Shown here one piece after another: positions 5,904 through 6,944 of a DNA stretch of 6,944 nucleotides; positions within the stretch are counted from its first letter, which is position 1, and every line of letters begins with the position of its first letter. This DNA comes from an uncultured Faecalibacterium sp. (GTDB lineage: Bacteria > Bacillota > Clostridia > Oscillospirales > Ruminococcaceae): assembly GCA_934561115.1 (NCBI GenBank), contig CAKTFS010000053.1:1-6944 (forward strand), in the 5' to 3' direction. Below the pieces are notes generated by a model, which saw only the letters and a list, made by a program, of their open reading frames with translations, ran no database searches and was not told where the DNA came from. The translations under genes were made by a program, and so were the position numbers.

Positions 5904-6231
5904 AAAACACCAGCTGCACCAGCAGTACATAGCAAAAAGTGCCCCCCGCCACGCTGAGCAGGGTCTGGTGCTTCCACTTGTGCAGCGCAATGGTAACCAG
6001 CAGCGCGATGGCTTCCGGGATGCCGTGGCTGCCGGAGAACGGGGTGACGCCCTTCAGGCAATAGACGATGAGCATCCCGAAGATGGCGGCGGGCAGCACC
6101 CGCCCCAGATACCGCACCACCTCCGGCGGCTGCTGCTCCTTGCTGGAAAAGATCAGAAACGGCAAAAACCGGGTAAGCATGGTGGCAGCGGTGCACACCG
6201 CAATGGTAAGTCCCATCTGAACTGCTGTCAT
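5902..6231 (-). CDS. azlD: AzlD, small subunit of the branched-chain amino acid exporter
   Basis: AzlD is the small integral membrane partner of AzlC. Together they form an exporter for branched-chain amino acids and analogues (the LIV-E type; AzlCD in Bacillus, BrnFE in Corynebacterium). The 109-residue product is of normal size, with about four hydrophobic segments (roughly 4-28, 41-59, 70-84 and 91-108). It shows the family pattern TRFLPF (20-25), then YLGRVLPAAIFGMLIVYCL (41-59). The ATG at 6231 overlaps the azlC stop as ATGA and is preceded by GGGGAGG (6245-6239) with 7-base spacing, so the two are translationally coupled. The longer upstream frame is just azlC sequence in another frame. 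The gene ends 9 bases from convergent ansA, and no good minus-strand terminator is visible. Confidence 0.94.
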   Translation of the reverse strand: MTAVQMGLTIAVCTAATMLTRFLPFLIFSSKEQQPPEVVRYLGRVLPAAIFGMLIVYCLKGVTPFSGSHGIPEAIALLVTIALHKWKHQTLLSVAGGTFCYVLLVQLVF

Positions 6232-6944
6232 TCTTCTACCTCCCCGGCTGCTTTTTCCATCGGACGGCGCAAGGCCAGCAGCAGCACCAGAATGCCGCCC
6301 ATGGACGGCAGCAGAAAGCTGCCGGAACCAAATACCGCGAGACACACCAGCGGCACGGCAAGGCCAATGAGGGCACTGCCGTGCTGCTTATCTTTTTCCC
6401 ACTGGTTCAGGAAGATGACCGTGAACATTGCGGTCATGACAAAATCCACGCCCTCGGTGCTGAAGGGCAGCACGGTGCCCAGCGCAGCCCCAAGCCCGGC
6501 GCTGCCCACCCAGTAAAGCTGATCCAGCAGGGTGATGAAGAACATGAACCAGCCCTTGTCCACCCCTTCCGGCGGCGCTGCCGAGCAGGTGATGGAAAAG
6601 GTCTCGTCGCTCATGGCAAAGATCATGTAAAAGCTGCGCCAGCCGTAGCCCTTATAGCGTTCCAGCATGGCAAGGCCGTAGAAAAGGTGCCGCGCCTGGA
6701 TCATCAGCGCCATCAGAAAGGCCGGCAGCGGCGAGAACGCGCCCAGCAGCAGGCTTGCCAGCACAAATTCCAGCGAGCCGCCGTACACGACCGTGCCCAT
6801 GAGCATAGGCATCCACACCGGCAGACCCAAGGACTGCACATAGATGCCATAACCCAGCCCCAGCACAAAATAGCCCGCCAGCACCGGGATGGTCTGCGGA
6901 AAAGCCGCCCGCAGCGCCCGCAGGCAGGGGTGCGGCAGAGCGGG
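6228..6944 (-). CDS. azlC: AzlC, large subunit of the branched-chain amino acid exporter (5' end outside window)
   Basis: AzlC is the large integral membrane subunit that works with AzlD in exporting branched-chain amino acids. The 238 residues in the window cover nearly the whole family length (about 230-250). The frame has no stop up to the window edge. The first in-window segment, ALRAAFPQTIPVLAGYF, is typical AzlC N-terminal sequence, so the real start lies beyond 6944. The GTG at 6884 falls inside this conserved stretch and is not the start. Conserved features include QARHLFYGL (in-window residues 83-91), a DETFSI motif (113-118) and several hydrophobic segments, among them the first after PQTIPV and one near residues 190-226. 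The stop overlaps the azlD start by four bases (ATGA). The promoter and any regulator, often an Lrp/AsnC-type gene in relatives, would be upstream, outside this window. Confidence 0.93.
   Translation of the reverse strand, partial: PALPHPCLRALRAAFPQTIPVLAGYFVLGLGYGIYVQSLGLPVWMPMLMGTVVYGGSLEFVLASLLLGAFSPLPAFLMALMIQARHLFYGLAMLERYKGYGWRSFYMIFAMSDETFSITCSAAPPEGVDKGWFMFFITLLDQLYWVGSAGLGAALGTVLPFSTEGVDFVMTAMFTVIFLNQWEKDKQHGSALIGLAVPLVCLAVFGSGSFLLPSMGGILVLLLALRRPMEKAAGEVEE

Noticed and set aside
6228..6884. azlC start at the GTG at 6884
   Set aside because: This codon lies inside the conserved segment PQTIPVLAGYF, and the frame stays open with AzlC-like sequence to the window edge.

Overview
The window looks like chromosomal housekeeping DNA from a GC-rich anaerobic gut Firmicute. 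The strong preference for G/C at third codon positions, the AGGAGG-type ribosome binding sites and the gene types fit an Oscillospiraceae member such as Faecalibacterium. That placement is an inference from style and was not tested by any search. The same codon bias creates very long antisense reading frames opposite every real gene, and I rejected them as shadows.

Layout, left to right. A plus-strand gene for peptide chain release factor 3 (prfC, 47-1651) ends in a clear intrinsic terminator. A separate plus-strand aldo/keto reductase gene follows (1785-2768), with a structured leader that abuts its ribosome binding site. Next is a gene-free interval of about 400 bases (2769-3167) between convergent genes. 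It holds a GC-rich block and then three long hairpins packed end to end. Then comes a minus-strand two-gene operon: a thioredoxin-reductase-like flavoprotein (4717-3860), followed after 5 bases by a Crp/Fnr-type regulator (3854-3168). A divergent promoter region (4718-4884) separates it from a plus-strand cytoplasmic L-asparaginase gene (ansA, 4885-5892). Only 9 bases further on, and convergent, lies the 3' end of a translationally coupled azlCD pair on the minus strand (azlD 6231-5902; azlC 6944-6228, cut by the window edge), a branched-chain amino acid exporter.

How the genes fit together. prfC acts in translation termination and recycling, and the reductase next to it looks independent. 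The flavoprotein and the regulator form a plausible redox unit. The regulator is cysteine-rich with an N-terminal CxxC pair. The flavoprotein has a CxxC redox centre but no visible NADPH-type HRR motif. A perfect 6+6 palindrome sits where the -35 box of their shared promoter should be. ansA and azlCD both handle amino acids but are transcribed convergently, so no direct link is shown.

I found no phage genes, transposase, CRISPR array, tRNA or rRNA. The least explained parts are the hairpin array at 2955-3083 and the GC-rich block beside it, which together could be a dispersed intergenic repeat or a structured RNA.
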